Assembly: GCF_000735455.1 (NCBI RefSeq)
Contig: NZ_JMPS01000038.1
Location: 1-64,000 of the forward strand
Direction of reading: 5' to 3'
Length of the DNA stretch: 64,000 nucleotides
From: Yokenella regensburgei ATCC 49455
Lineage (GTDB): Bacteria > Pseudomonadota > Gammaproteobacteria > Enterobacterales > Enterobacteriaceae
The position numbers and the translations under genes are program-made. Every line of letters begins with the position of its first letter. Position 1 is the stretch's first letter. Shown here one piece after another: positions 37,225-48,776 of this stretch. Under the pieces are notes generated by a model that saw only the letters and a list, made by a program, of their open reading frames with translations, had not been told where the DNA came from and made no database searches.

Positions 37225-38490
37225 ATGCAACATTCATCATATCGCCGTTGGATTACCCTCGCCATTATTAGCTTCAGCGGTGGCGTCAGCTTTGATTTGG
37301 CCTATTTACGTTATATCTACCAAATCCCAATGGCAAAGTTTATGGGATTTAGTAATACCGAAATAGGATTAATCATGAGTACCTTCGGTATTACCGCCAT
37401 TATTTTGTACGCACCAAGTGGCGTCATTGCCGATAAATTCTCACACCGTAAAATGATCACCGCTGCGATGATTATTACCGGGCTGTTGGGGTTGGTGATG
37501 TACACCTATCCCCCTCTGTGGGTGATGCTGTTAATTCAGGTAGCCTTCGCCGTGACCACCATTCTGATGCTGTGGTCGGTATCGATAAAAGCAGCCTCAC
37601 TGCTCGGTGACCACAGCGAGCAGGGGAAAATCATGGGCTGGATGGAGGGACTGCGCGGTGTGGGGGTCATGTCGCTGGCGGTCTTCACCATGTGGGCGTT
37701 TTCCCGCTTCGCGCCAGACGACCCGCAGAGTCTGAAGACGGTGATCCTTATCTACAGCGTAGTGTATCTGCTACTCGGCGTGCTGTGCTGGTTCTTTGTC
37801 AGCGATAGCCACAAAGAGGTTTCGCAGGAGAACCGGGCCTTCAGGCTCAGCGATATCCTGTCGGTACTGCGCATCAGCACCACCTGGTATTGCAGCATGG
37901 TTATTTTTGGCGTGTATACCATCTACGCCATTCTGAGCTATTCCACCAACTACCTGACCGAAATGTACGGTATGGGTCTGGTGGCGGCGAGCTATATGGG
38001 GATCGTCATCAACAAAATTTTCCGCGCCATCTGCGGCCCACTCGGTGGACTGATAACCACCTATAGCCGGGTGAAATCGCCAACGCGGGTGATTCAAATT
38101 CTTTCCGTCGTCAGTGCCCTCGCGCTGGTTGCTCTCCTGTTGACCAACCGCAACCCGCAGTCCGTGGTACTGGGCATCGGGCTTATTCTACTGCTGGCCT
38201 TTACCTGCTATGCCTCGCGCGGACTTTACTTCGCCTGCCCGGGAGAAGCCAGAACGCCCACCTTTATCATGGGCACCACGGTCGGGATTTGTTCGGTGAT
38301 TGGCTTTCTGCCTGACGTGTTCGTTTACCCGGTTGTCGGCTACTGGCAGGACACACTGCCGCCCGCCGAGGCGTATCGCAATATGTGGCTGATGGGGCTG
38401 GCGGCGGTCGTGATGGTTATCGTGTTTACCGTATTACTGTTTCGAAAGATCCGTGCTGAAAATGCCGCGCCAGTGATGGCTGAAAATTAA
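37225..38490 (+). CDS. yqcE: YqcE, MFS transporter
   Basis: This 421-residue carrier has about twelve helices. It shows the loop motif PSGVIADKFSHRKMI and the N-terminal segment FDLAYLRYIYQIPMAKFMGF that matches YqcE of E. coli. It is co-transcribed with the kinase gene ygcE 11 bases downstream. Expression is likely gated by CRP and the leader attenuator. Substrate unknown; pairing with a FGGY kinase suggests a sugar or polyol. Confidence 0.9.
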   Translation: MQHSSYRRWITLAIISFSGGVSFDLAYLRYIYQIPMAKFMGFSNTEIGLIMSTFGITAIILYAPSGVIADKFSHRKMITAAMIITGLLGLVMYTYPPLWVMLLIQVAFAVTTILMLWSVSIKAASLLGDHSEQGKIMGWMEGLRGVGVMSLAVFTMWAFSRFAPDDPQSLKTVILIYSVVYLLLGVLCWFFVSDSHKEVSQENRAFRLSDILSVLRISTTWYCSMVIFGVYTIYAILSYSTNYLTEMYGMGLVAASYMGIVINKIFRAICGPLGGLITTYSRVKSPTRVIQILSVVSALALVALLLTNRNPQSVVLGIGLILLLAFTCYASRGLYFACPGEARTPTFIMGTTVGICSVIGFLPDVFVYPVVGYWQDTLPPAEAYRNMWLMGLAAVVMVIVFTVLLFRKIRAENAAPVMAEN

Positions 38491-38501
38491 GGAGAATGAG
38501 C

Positions 38502-39980
38502 ATGTCTGGAAAATATATCATCGGAATTGATGGCGGGAGCCAGAGCACCAAAGTCGTAATGTATGATCTGCAGGGGAACATCGTTTGTGAAGGCAAAGGT
38601 GCGCTACAGCCGATGCACACGCCGGATGCAGAGACCGCCGAGCATCCTGACGACGATCTGTGGACTTCGCTGTGTGCCGCGGGCCAGGATCTAATGCGCC
38701 ATTTTACTGGCCGTGCTGAAGACATTGTTGGCATCGGCCTCGGCTCTATTCGCTGCTGTCGCGCTCTGCTTAAAGCCGACGGTACGCCCGCCGCACCGCT
38801 TATCAGCTGGCAGGATGCGCGGGTCACCCGCCCCTACGAGCATACCCAGGCTGACGTGGCCTGGGTCACTTCGTTCTCCGGTTATCTGACCCACCGCCTC
38901 ACCGGCGAGTTCAAAGACAATATCGCCAACTATTTTGGCCAGTGGCCCGTCGATTATAAAACCTGGACATGGAGCGACAATCCTCACGTCATTGAGAAGT
39001 TTAACCTCCCACGGCGTATGCTATTTGATGTCCAGATGCCGGGAACGATATTAGGGCATATCACGGCTGAGGCGTCGCAAGCGAGCGGCTTTCCACAGGG
39101 GCTGCCCGTCGTCTGCACCACCAGCGACAAACCGGTAGAGGCCCTCGGCGCCGGCCTGCTGGATGATGAAACGGCGGTGATTTCCCTCGGGACTTATATC
39201 GCCCTGATGATGAGCGGAAAAGCCCTGCCGGATAACCCTACCGCTTACTGGCCTATCATGTCATCCATCCCTGAAACGCTGCTGTATGAGGGCTACGGTA
39301 TCCGCAAGGGGATGTGGACCGTCAGCTGGCTGCGCGACATGCTTGGAGATTCGCTGATTCAGGACGCCGCCGCCCGGGGAATATCTGCCGAAGACTTGCT
39401 GAACCAAAAAGCCGCCCTGGTGCCACCGGGCTGTGATGGACTGATGACCGTTCTCGACTGGCTTACCAACCCCTGGGAGCCGTTCAAACGTGGGATCATG
39501 CTCGGTTTTACCGCGAACATGGATTACGCATGGATCTACCGTTCGATCCTCGAAAGCATCGCGCTGACGTTAAAAAATAACCACGACAATATGTGCCGCG
39601 AAATGCAGCGCCACGCCCGTGAGCTCATCATCACCGGCGGAGGCTCGAACAGCGACCTGTTTATGCAGATCTTCGCTGACGTCTTTAACCTGCCGACCCG
39701 GCGCAATAGTGTAAACAGCTGTGCAAGCCTGGGGGCGGCTATCAATACGGCAGTCGGTCTCGGCTTGTATCCCTCTTACGCTCAAGCTGTCGCCAGCATG
39801 GTAAGGGTGAAGGATGTGTTTGAGCCGATCGCCGATAACGCCCGCCGCTATGAGACGATGAACAGAGGGATCTTCCGCGAGCTAACGCAGTATACCGATC
39901 CGATTTTGAAAAAAGCGTATGCGGTATTTCACGGTGATTTAAACGAAGTGGATGCCATCCAGAGCTGGTCAAACGCGTAA
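38502..39980 (+). CDS. ygcE: YgcE, FGGY-family carbohydrate kinase
   Basis: The ATG at 38502 follows GGAG at a normal distance and gives 492 residues, as in E. coli; the ATG at 38496 overlaps that site. The phosphate-binding segments YIIGIDGGSQSTKVVMYD, CTTSDKPVEALGAG and ITGGGSNSDLFMQI are those of FGGY kinases such as xylulose and glycerol kinases. It presumably phosphorylates the compound imported by YqcE. A product resembling glycerol-3-phosphate or a sugar phosphate could be the YgcP effector (inference). Confidence 0.92.
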   Translation: MSGKYIIGIDGGSQSTKVVMYDLQGNIVCEGKGALQPMHTPDAETAEHPDDDLWTSLCAAGQDLMRHFTGRAEDIVGIGLGSIRCCRALLKADGTPAAPLISWQDARVTRPYEHTQADVAWVTSFSGYLTHRLTGEFKDNIANYFGQWPVDYKTWTWSDNPHVIEKFNLPRRMLFDVQMPGTILGHITAEASQASGFPQGLPVVCTTSDKPVEALGAGLLDDETAVISLGTYIALMMSGKALPDNPTAYWPIMSSIPETLLYEGYGIRKGMWTVSWLRDMLGDSLIQDAAARGISAEDLLNQKAALVPPGCDGLMTVLDWLTNPWEPFKRGIMLGFTANMDYAWIYRSILESIALTLKNNHDNMCREMQRHARELIITGGGSNSDLFMQIFADVFNLPTRRNSVNSCASLGAAINTAVGLGLYPSYAQAVASMVRVKDVFEPIADNARRYETMNRGIFRELTQYTDPILKKAYAVFHGDLNEVDAIQSWSNA

Positions 39981-39991
39981 CACATTGCCAC

Positions 39992-40054
39992 TGCCCGGTG
40001 CGCTTGCCGGGCCTACAGGATCGCGTAGGCCCGATAAGCGCAGCACATCAGGCA
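39992..40054. repeat. REP/BIME element between ygcE and queE
   Basis: Two inverted REP units, TGCCCGGTGCGCTTGCCGGG running into CCTAC and GTAGGCCCGATAAGCGCAGC running into ACATCAGGCA, lie between convergent genes. The second unit covers the last codons of queE. Confidence 0.85.
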
Positions 40055-40719
40055 ATATTCAAATACTTGTGCGTCTGCATCGACAGGCGCCAGTTGCGCG
40101 CAATGCAGGTTTCAATGCACAGTCGGGTGGCGTCTTCTTTCTGACTTATCGGCTGCAGGGCAATAATCCGCGCTTTGTCATCGCGAAGCGTCGCCAGCAG
40201 TTCATCCAGCGCTTCGATATCACGCACGCGACCGACCGGATGTTTGATTTCGTCGGCGCGCAGCAGCGCCTGCTCGAGCACGTCGTAGCCACCACGCATA
40301 TTAACTTTTGGCGATACGGTGACCCAGGTCTCTGGCGAGCAGCGAACCTCATGGGTGCCGCTGGTTTCAATCTGGCAGCTGTAGCCGTTTTGCTCGAGAA
40401 GCGTTGTCAGCGGGGTTAAGTCGTGAATGCACGGCTCACCGCCGGTGATGACCACGTGGCGCGCCGTCCACCCCTGGCGACCAATAATCGCCAGAAGATC
40501 GTCGGCGCTGCCGGCTCCCCATTTATCGCTCTCTTTGGTTTTCGCAAGAATACTGAACAACGACACTTCCCGATCGCTAAGCTTATCCCACGTATGTTTG
40601 GTATCACACCATGCACAGCCCACCGGGCATCCCTGCAATCGAATAAAGATGGCAGGAACGCCAGTGAAGTAACCCTCGCCTTGCAGGGTCTGGAACATCT
40701 CGTTAATCGGGTACTGCAT
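40048..40719 (-). CDS. queE: QueE, 7-carboxy-7-deazaguanine synthase
   Basis: This 223-residue radical SAM enzyme makes the deazaguanine ring from carboxytetrahydropterin in queuosine biosynthesis. The cluster motif C-x3-C-x2-C is in QGCPVGCAWCDTKHTW, and VVITGGEPCIHDL is the SAM GGE motif. An ATG two codons upstream (40725) is also possible. QueD and QueF of the same pathway are elsewhere in the window. Confidence 0.96.
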   Translation of the reverse strand: MQYPINEMFQTLQGEGYFTGVPAIFIRLQGCPVGCAWCDTKHTWDKLSDREVSLFSILAKTKESDKWGAGSADDLLAIIGRQGWTARHVVITGGEPCIHDLTPLTTLLEQNGYSCQIETSGTHEVRCSPETWVTVSPKVNMRGGYDVLEQALLRADEIKHPVGRVRDIEALDELLATLRDDKARIIALQPISQKEDATRLCIETCIARNWRLSMQTHKYLNIA

Positions 40720-40773
40720 AGTCATCTCAATCTGGGGAGTAAACGATAAGTATCGCAGATCCCGGCCCGAGGG

Positions 40774-41481
40774 TCATGCTCCATCGGTGCTTTGCGCCTG
40801 AATCGCCGCCGCAAAACGCCCGGTTATCTGCTGCGGACGGGTAATCGCGCCGCCCACCACGATGGTATGCGCCCCAATCTCCAGGCAGCGCGCAGCCAGT
40901 TCCGGTGTCTCCACGTTCCCTTCTGCCACCACGGGAATCGAGACCGCCGCTACCACCTCGCGCAGAAACTGACAGTCGTTTTCCGGAAGCTTGTGCCCCG
41001 CCGTCTCACGGGTATAGCCGTACAGCGTGGTGCCTACACAGTCGAAGCCCAACTCCTGCGCGGTGACGGCCTCAGATACGCTTGAAATATCCGCCATCAG
41101 CAGCAGCGTTGGATAACGCTCACGAATTTGCGCGACCATCGCCGCCAGCGTTTGCCCGCCCGGGCGTGGGCGGTCGGTGGCGTCAAGGGCGATAATCGTT
41201 GGTTCGACAGTCATAAGCTCGTTCACTTCACGCAGGGTGGCGGTGATAAACACCTCGCTGTCCGGGTAATCACGTTTGATGATCCCAATGACCGGCAGTG
41301 CCACCTGGTGCTGGATGGCGTCAATATCGACAACGCTGTTAGCGCGAATAGCGACCGCCCCACCCTGCGCTGCCGCCAGTGCCATCCGTGACATAATATA
41401 CGGGCTGTGCAGCGGTTCGTTTTCCAGCGCCTGGCAGGAGACAATCAGTTTACCTTTCAAAAAATCCAGTCGTGTCGTCAT
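40774..41481 (-). CDS. nanE: NanE-type N-acetylmannosamine-6-phosphate 2-epimerase
   Basis: This 235-residue TIM barrel starts with LIVSCQALENEPLHSP and has IIKRDYPDS, IALDATDRPRP, TLYGYT and VVAEGNVETPE, the conserved blocks of NanE. It turns ManNAc-6-phosphate into GlcNAc-6-phosphate. The start overlaps the PTS stop by one base. No nanA, nanK or nanT is nearby, so this copy should serve the phosphorylating transporter rather than sialic acid cleavage. Confidence 0.92.
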   Translation of the reverse strand: MTTRLDFLKGKLIVSCQALENEPLHSPYIMSRMALAAAQGGAVAIRANSVVDIDAIQHQVALPVIGIIKRDYPDSEVFITATLREVNELMTVEPTIIALDATDRPRPGGQTLAAMVAQIRERYPTLLLMADISSVSEAVTAQELGFDCVGTTLYGYTRETAGHKLPENDCQFLREVVAAVSIPVVAEGNVETPELAARCLEIGAHTIVVGGAITRPQQITGRFAAAIQAQSTDGA

Positions 41482-43034
41482 TAGGCTAAAATCTCTTCTA
41501 CTTCGTTTTTGATGATGGTGACGTGCGGTCCATAAATAACCTGTACGCCGTTGCCGCGCAGGATGACGCCTCGCGCACCGGTCGCCTTCAGCGCCGCTTC
41601 GTCTACTTTGCTTCCGTCTTTCACCGTGACCCGCAGACGCGTCGCGCAGCAGTCCACCTCTTCCAGATTATCTTTACCACCTAAGCCGCGAATGATGGCT
41701 TCGGCACGTTCACTCTTCGTTAAGGATGCCTCCACAACGGCCTCTTTCTCACGGCCTGGCGTGGCAAAATCAAAGCGCTTAATCAGGAAGCGGAAGGTGA
41801 AGTAATAGAGGAAGAACCACGGCACACCGACCAGCGGAACGTACAGCCAGTGGGTTTTCGCTTCGCCCTGCAAAATGCCGAACAGGATGAAATCAATAAA
41901 GCCGCCGGAGAAAGTCTGCCCGATAGTGATATGCAGAATATGTGCGAGCATGAACGCCAGCCCGTCAAACAGCGCATGAATGACGTACAGCACCGGCGCG
42001 ATGAACAGGAACGAGAACTCAATTGGCTCGGTTATCCCGGTGAGGAAAGAGGTCAGCGCCGCCGAAAGCAGCAGACCGGCCACGCGCTTTTTGTTTTCCG
42101 GTTTTGCCGTGTGGTACATCGCAAGGCACGCACCGAGCAGGCCAAACATCATGGTGATAAAGCGCCCGGACATAAACCGCGCGGTGCCAATATAGAACTG
42201 CTGGGTATTAGGATCCGCCAGTTGGGCGAAGAAAATACGCTGAGTCCCTTCCACCAGATGCCCGTTGATCATTTCGCTGCCGCCAAGGGCAGTTGTCCAG
42301 AACGGCAGGTAGAAGATGTGGTGCAGGCCGAACGGGCCAAGCATGCGCAGGATAAAACCGTAAAGGAAAGTGCCAAGATAGCCGGTGGCATCCACCAGCC
42401 CACCGAGACCAAAGATCAGCTTCTGGAAGTGCGGCCAGACCACGGTCATGATGGCGCCAACGCCGATGGCCGCAAGCGAACTGATAATCGGAACAAAGCG
42501 TGAACCGCCGAAGAAGCCGAGGAACTGCGGCAGCGAAATTTTATTAAAGCGATGATGCAGCGTGCAGGTTACAAGGCCTATCACCACCCCACCAAAGACC
42601 CCGGTCTCCAGCGTCTGGATACCCAGCGTCATCCCCTGCCCGACCGCTCCCGGATTACTGGTCGCAAGCTTGCCGGTCAGAATGAGCAACGCGTTGATGG
42701 TGGCATTCATCACCAGAAAAGCCAGCAGCGCAGAAAGACCCGCGGTACCTTTATCCGTCTTGGCGAGGCCGACCGCCACACCGACCGCAAACAGCACCGA
42801 CAGGTTCGCAAACACAATCGATCCGGCGCTGCTCATGATGGTAAAAATCGCCTGCAGCCAGCCGACGTCAAGGAACGGATATGCCGTCAGCGTGTTCGGG
42901 TTCGACAACGCGCCACCAATCCCCAACAGCAGACCCGCTGCCGGTAGTACGGCGATAGGCAGCATGAAGGATTTACCAAACCGCTGTGCCTTTTCAAACC
43001 AGCCCCCCGATGAGGCCCCACTGAATAATGTCAT
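41481..43034 (-). CDS. PTS EIIBC transporter, glucose/amino-sugar superfamily
   Basis: This 517-residue protein has a C-terminal EIIB domain (about 440-517, phosphorylation cysteine in VDCCATRLRV) after a large EIIC domain with roughly ten membrane segments (LPIAVLPAAGLLLGIGGALS near the start, the GITEPIEFSFLFIAP motif later). There is no EIIA, so a host EIIA-Glc-type protein is needed. The coupling with nanE suggests uptake of N-acetylmannosamine or a close relative as its 6-phosphate; glucose- or maltose-type sugars are alternatives. Confidence 0.85.
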   Translation of the reverse strand: MTLFSGASSGGWFEKAQRFGKSFMLPIAVLPAAGLLLGIGGALSNPNTLTAYPFLDVGWLQAIFTIMSSAGSIVFANLSVLFAVGVAVGLAKTDKGTAGLSALLAFLVMNATINALLILTGKLATSNPGAVGQGMTLGIQTLETGVFGGVVIGLVTCTLHHRFNKISLPQFLGFFGGSRFVPIISSLAAIGVGAIMTVVWPHFQKLIFGLGGLVDATGYLGTFLYGFILRMLGPFGLHHIFYLPFWTTALGGSEMINGHLVEGTQRIFFAQLADPNTQQFYIGTARFMSGRFITMMFGLLGACLAMYHTAKPENKKRVAGLLLSAALTSFLTGITEPIEFSFLFIAPVLYVIHALFDGLAFMLAHILHITIGQTFSGGFIDFILFGILQGEAKTHWLYVPLVGVPWFFLYYFTFRFLIKRFDFATPGREKEAVVEASLTKSERAEAIIRGLGGKDNLEEVDCCATRLRVTVKDGSKVDEAALKATGARGVILRGNGVQVIYGPHVTIIKNEVEEILA

Positions 43035-43060
43035 TGTCTTATCTCACGCCCGTTGATTGA

Positions 43061-43104
43061 TGAAAATTTTTACCACACAAATTTATTAAAGTGAAAATTA
43101 CCAC
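43061..43104. promoter_or_regulatory. Direct repeat in PTS/RpiR divergent region
   Basis: TGAAAATT followed by TTTACCAC (43061-43076) and TGAAAATTACCAC (43092-43104) form an imperfect direct repeat. It lies between the PTS gene and the divergent RpiR regulator and is a candidate operator. Confidence 0.4.
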
Positions 43105-43203
43105 CAATAACCTGGAAGCCGATCATACTTTTTTAAAATGACTGGCGTGATTACCCCCGTTTCCGCCACACTATCCGACAAAGAAACGCATAAAGGACCC
43201 GGC

Positions 43204-44028
43204 ATGTCAGAAAATGAAAACCTGCTGCTCAGACTGCGACAGAGCATCAGCGGCTACAGCCCGACGCAGCAGAAGCTGGGCGAGTTTGTGCTGAACGACC
43301 CGGCAAAAGTGTTGTATCTGACGATAACCGAGCTTGCTCGCGAGAGTAAAACCAGCGAAGCCAGCGTGACGCGGCTATGCCGTGTGCTGGGGTGTAAGGG
43401 ATATAACGAATTTAAAATGGCGCTGGCGCTGGATATTCAGAGCAGCCAGCCGCAGCAGCCTTCCGGGGATAAGATTGATTCAGTGGTGAACGAATCCGTG
43501 CTGGCGCTGCAGGACACGGCAAAACTTCTTGACCGCAGCATGCTCGAAACCGCGGCACAGTCACTGCATCAGGCGCGTTCGGTGCAGATTTACGGCGTGG
43601 CGGCGAGCGCTATTCTGGGTGATTACCTGCACTATAAACTGCTGCGTTTCGGTAAGCCGGCGCAGCTCTTTAGCGATATGCACCGCGCGGCGATGAATGC
43701 CACCACCCTCAGCAAAGAGGATCTAGTCGTTGCTATCTCCAGTTCTGGTTCAACGCGTGATTTGCTGCACGTGGTTAAACTTGCCCGTAAGCGCGGTGTG
43801 CAGGTGCTGGTACTGAGCAACACCCCAAGCAGCCCGCTGGCATCGTTAAGCGATATGCTCCTGGTCGCCGCCAAACCGGAAGGACCGCTGAGCGCGGGAG
43901 CTATGAACGCCAAAGTCGGTGTGATGTTGTTGATCGAACTGCTGACCACTTCACTTATTTCTTTAAATAATGAATACAGCGACATAAGTCAGCAAACCGC
44001 TAGCGCCACATTACCGTTGTTATTGTAA
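43204..44028 (+). CDS. RpiR-family regulator (HTH plus SIS domain)
   Basis: The ATG at 43204 (MSENENLLLRLRQ) gives 274 residues; the open frame continues upstream but without conserved sequence. The N-terminal helix-turn-helix (about 1-75, LTITELARESKTSEASVTRL) and the SIS sugar-phosphate domain (VAISSSGSTRDLLHVVKLAR) define the family. It is divergent from the PTS-nanE operon and most likely controls it in response to a phosphosugar. Confidence 0.9.
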   Translation: MSENENLLLRLRQSISGYSPTQQKLGEFVLNDPAKVLYLTITELARESKTSEASVTRLCRVLGCKGYNEFKMALALDIQSSQPQQPSGDKIDSVVNESVLALQDTAKLLDRSMLETAAQSLHQARSVQIYGVAASAILGDYLHYKLLRFGKPAQLFSDMHRAAMNATTLSKEDLVVAISSSGSTRDLLHVVKLARKRGVQVLVLSNTPSSPLASLSDMLLVAAKPEGPLSAGAMNAKVGVMLLIELLTTSLISLNNEYSDISQQTASATLPLLL

Positions 44029-44364
44029 TGTTATTAAACGCAGGTGACTTTTCCCGTGACCTGCGTTTAATAAAAATGCTGATTTCTCATGTAACAAATC
44101 ATTTTTAATTTTACAAATAGAATTGTTTTATTTTGCTTAAAAAAACGAAATCAACAAAATAAATCACATAAAAATCATTAAGTTATTTATTTTTTAATTT
44201 ACTACGGAATTTTATTCACTCGACTAATGTCAAATATCGTCCCGCATTTTTCCTTACCTTAAAATTAGCTTAAGAAACCATCAAACCCGCCTTCATTTTA
44301 TTTACATGCCGTTTAATTAAGCGCGCCTAAAATCCGCCTCACTAACCATGATGAGATAGCTTGC
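44029..44364. other. AT-rich intergenic region with a 15-bp hairpin
   Basis: A perfect 15-base stem (44031-44045 with 44059-44073, 13-base loop) lies directly after the RpiR gene; it ends in TAATAAAAA rather than a U-run. The remaining roughly 290 bases up to the next gene are very AT-rich, with many A and T tracts. That is the kind of sequence bound by H-NS. No ORF or promoter can be named with confidence. Confidence 0.5.
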
Positions 44365-45474
44365 ATGAATACATTATTCATTACCGGGGTGACAGGATTC
44401 CTTGGCGGGGCAGTATTAGAAAAAATCCTCAATAGCAATCAGCACATGGATTTGTTGCTTCTGGTACGCGCGAATGACCCACTATCTGGCCTTGAGCGGG
44501 TACGGGACAATATGCGTAAATTCAATATCAGCGAGGAGATCCTCCAGCGTTTAACGCCTGAGCAGATCCTGCTTGGCGATCTGGGCAATCCGGAGGATTT
44601 TCTTGCCGACTCGCGCCTCGATAAAGTTACCCACGTGCTTAACTGCGCGGCGGTGGCTTCTTTCGGCAACAATCCGCTTATCTGGAAAGTCAACGTCGAA
44701 GGCACGCTGGCCTTAGCCCAGCGCATGGAAAAAGTAGCCGGGCTGCAGCGTTTCCTGCACGTGGGTACCGCCATGTCCTGCACGCCGGAGCCAGACTCGC
44801 TGGTCGCGGAGAGCGCTGAGCTGCGTGAGAACGCCGAGCATCTGGTTGAATACACGCATTCCAAATCCACCATCGAACGCCTGATGCGCGAGCAGTGCCC
44901 GAAATTACCGCTGCTGATTGCCCGCCCTTCCATCGTGGTCGGTCACACCCGTCACGGCTGTCAGCCTTCCAGCAGTATTTTCTGGGTATTCAGCATGGGT
45001 CTGATGCTGCAGAAATTCATGTGCTCCATGGAAGACCGCATTGACGTGATCCCGGTAGATTACTGTGCAGATGCCATGCTGTTGATGCTGGAAAGCTCAC
45101 TCGCCAGCGGTGAAGTGGTGCATATTTCTGCCGGTGAAGAGAACAGCGTGAAGTTTGCAGATATCGACAACGCAATGGCTCAGGCGCTTGAGAAAGCCCC
45201 GGTTGGCGATAAGTATGCTCAAGTAAGTTATGAAACGCTGGTGAAGATGCGCCGCGAGCTGAAACATATCTTTGGCCCATGTAATGAGCGTCTGATGCTG
45301 AAAGCCATGCGTCTGTACGGTGCCTTTGCCACGCTTAACGTGCGTTTCAGTAACGACAAGCTGCTGAGTATCGGGATGCCGAAGCCGCCGCGTTTTACCG
45401 ACTATATCGCCCGCTGCGTACAAACCACTCAGGGGTTATCGATTCCCCAACAAATGGCCGTAGATTTTAAATAA
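44365..45474 (+). CDS. NAD(P)-binding thioester-reductase-like protein
   Basis: This 369-residue protein is of the extended SDR type related to the reductase domains of carboxylic acid reductases and fatty acyl-CoA reductases (NAD_binding_4). It has TGVTGFLGGAVLEKIL (NAD-binding), HVLNCAAVASF, the catalytic YTHSKSTIE (Y-x3-K) and LLIARPSIVVGHTRHG. No acyl carrier, adenylation or synthase gene is adjacent, so the substrate is unclear. It may reduce a thioester or a sterol-like alcohol. It stands alone before eno. Confidence 0.8.
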   Translation: MNTLFITGVTGFLGGAVLEKILNSNQHMDLLLLVRANDPLSGLERVRDNMRKFNISEEILQRLTPEQILLGDLGNPEDFLADSRLDKVTHVLNCAAVASFGNNPLIWKVNVEGTLALAQRMEKVAGLQRFLHVGTAMSCTPEPDSLVAESAELRENAEHLVEYTHSKSTIERLMREQCPKLPLLIARPSIVVGHTRHGCQPSSSIFWVFSMGLMLQKFMCSMEDRIDVIPVDYCADAMLLMLESSLASGEVVHISAGEENSVKFADIDNAMAQALEKAPVGDKYAQVSYETLVKMRRELKHIFGPCNERLMLKAMRLYGAFATLNVRFSNDKLLSIGMPKPPRFTDYIARCVQTTQGLSIPQQMAVDFK

Positions 45475-45484
45475 TCGCTCCAAA

Positions 45485-45514
45485 AAAAATGCCAGTCTCG
45501 CGACTGGCATTTTT
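45485..45514. terminator. Bidirectional terminator between SDR gene and eno
   Basis: A perfect 13-base stem (45485-45497 with 45502-45514, loop TCGC) is flanked by A- and T-runs and so works on both convergent genes. Confidence 0.9.
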
Positions 45515-45536
45515 CATTTCAGATTAAGGAAGGCGA

Positions 45537-46904
<1,368 letters not shown>

Positions 46905-46914
46905 CTAACTTTTC

Positions 46915-48567
<1,653 letters not shown>

Positions 48568-48776
48568 TTAGGGTGAAACGATGGAATAACCAGGACGGGA
48601 AAGTAGTATACCCGAACACGACGAGCGCCACAAACTTTCATTCTTCCACCTCTTCAGCAGGTTCACATAATTTCAGGGAGTGAGAAAATAGCCGCTTTTG
48701 AGTAATTGTTTTTGACGCAAATCAAGCGCTTGTCATTTTAAAAATCACACAAATCGCGCTTGAAGTGCAAAAGTCG

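Noticed and set aside
28960-40719. Functional link between QatC (QueC-like) and the queD/queE/queF genes in the window
   Set aside because: The que genes are at their normal chromosomal positions in relatives without Qat, so the proximity is coincidental on present evidence.
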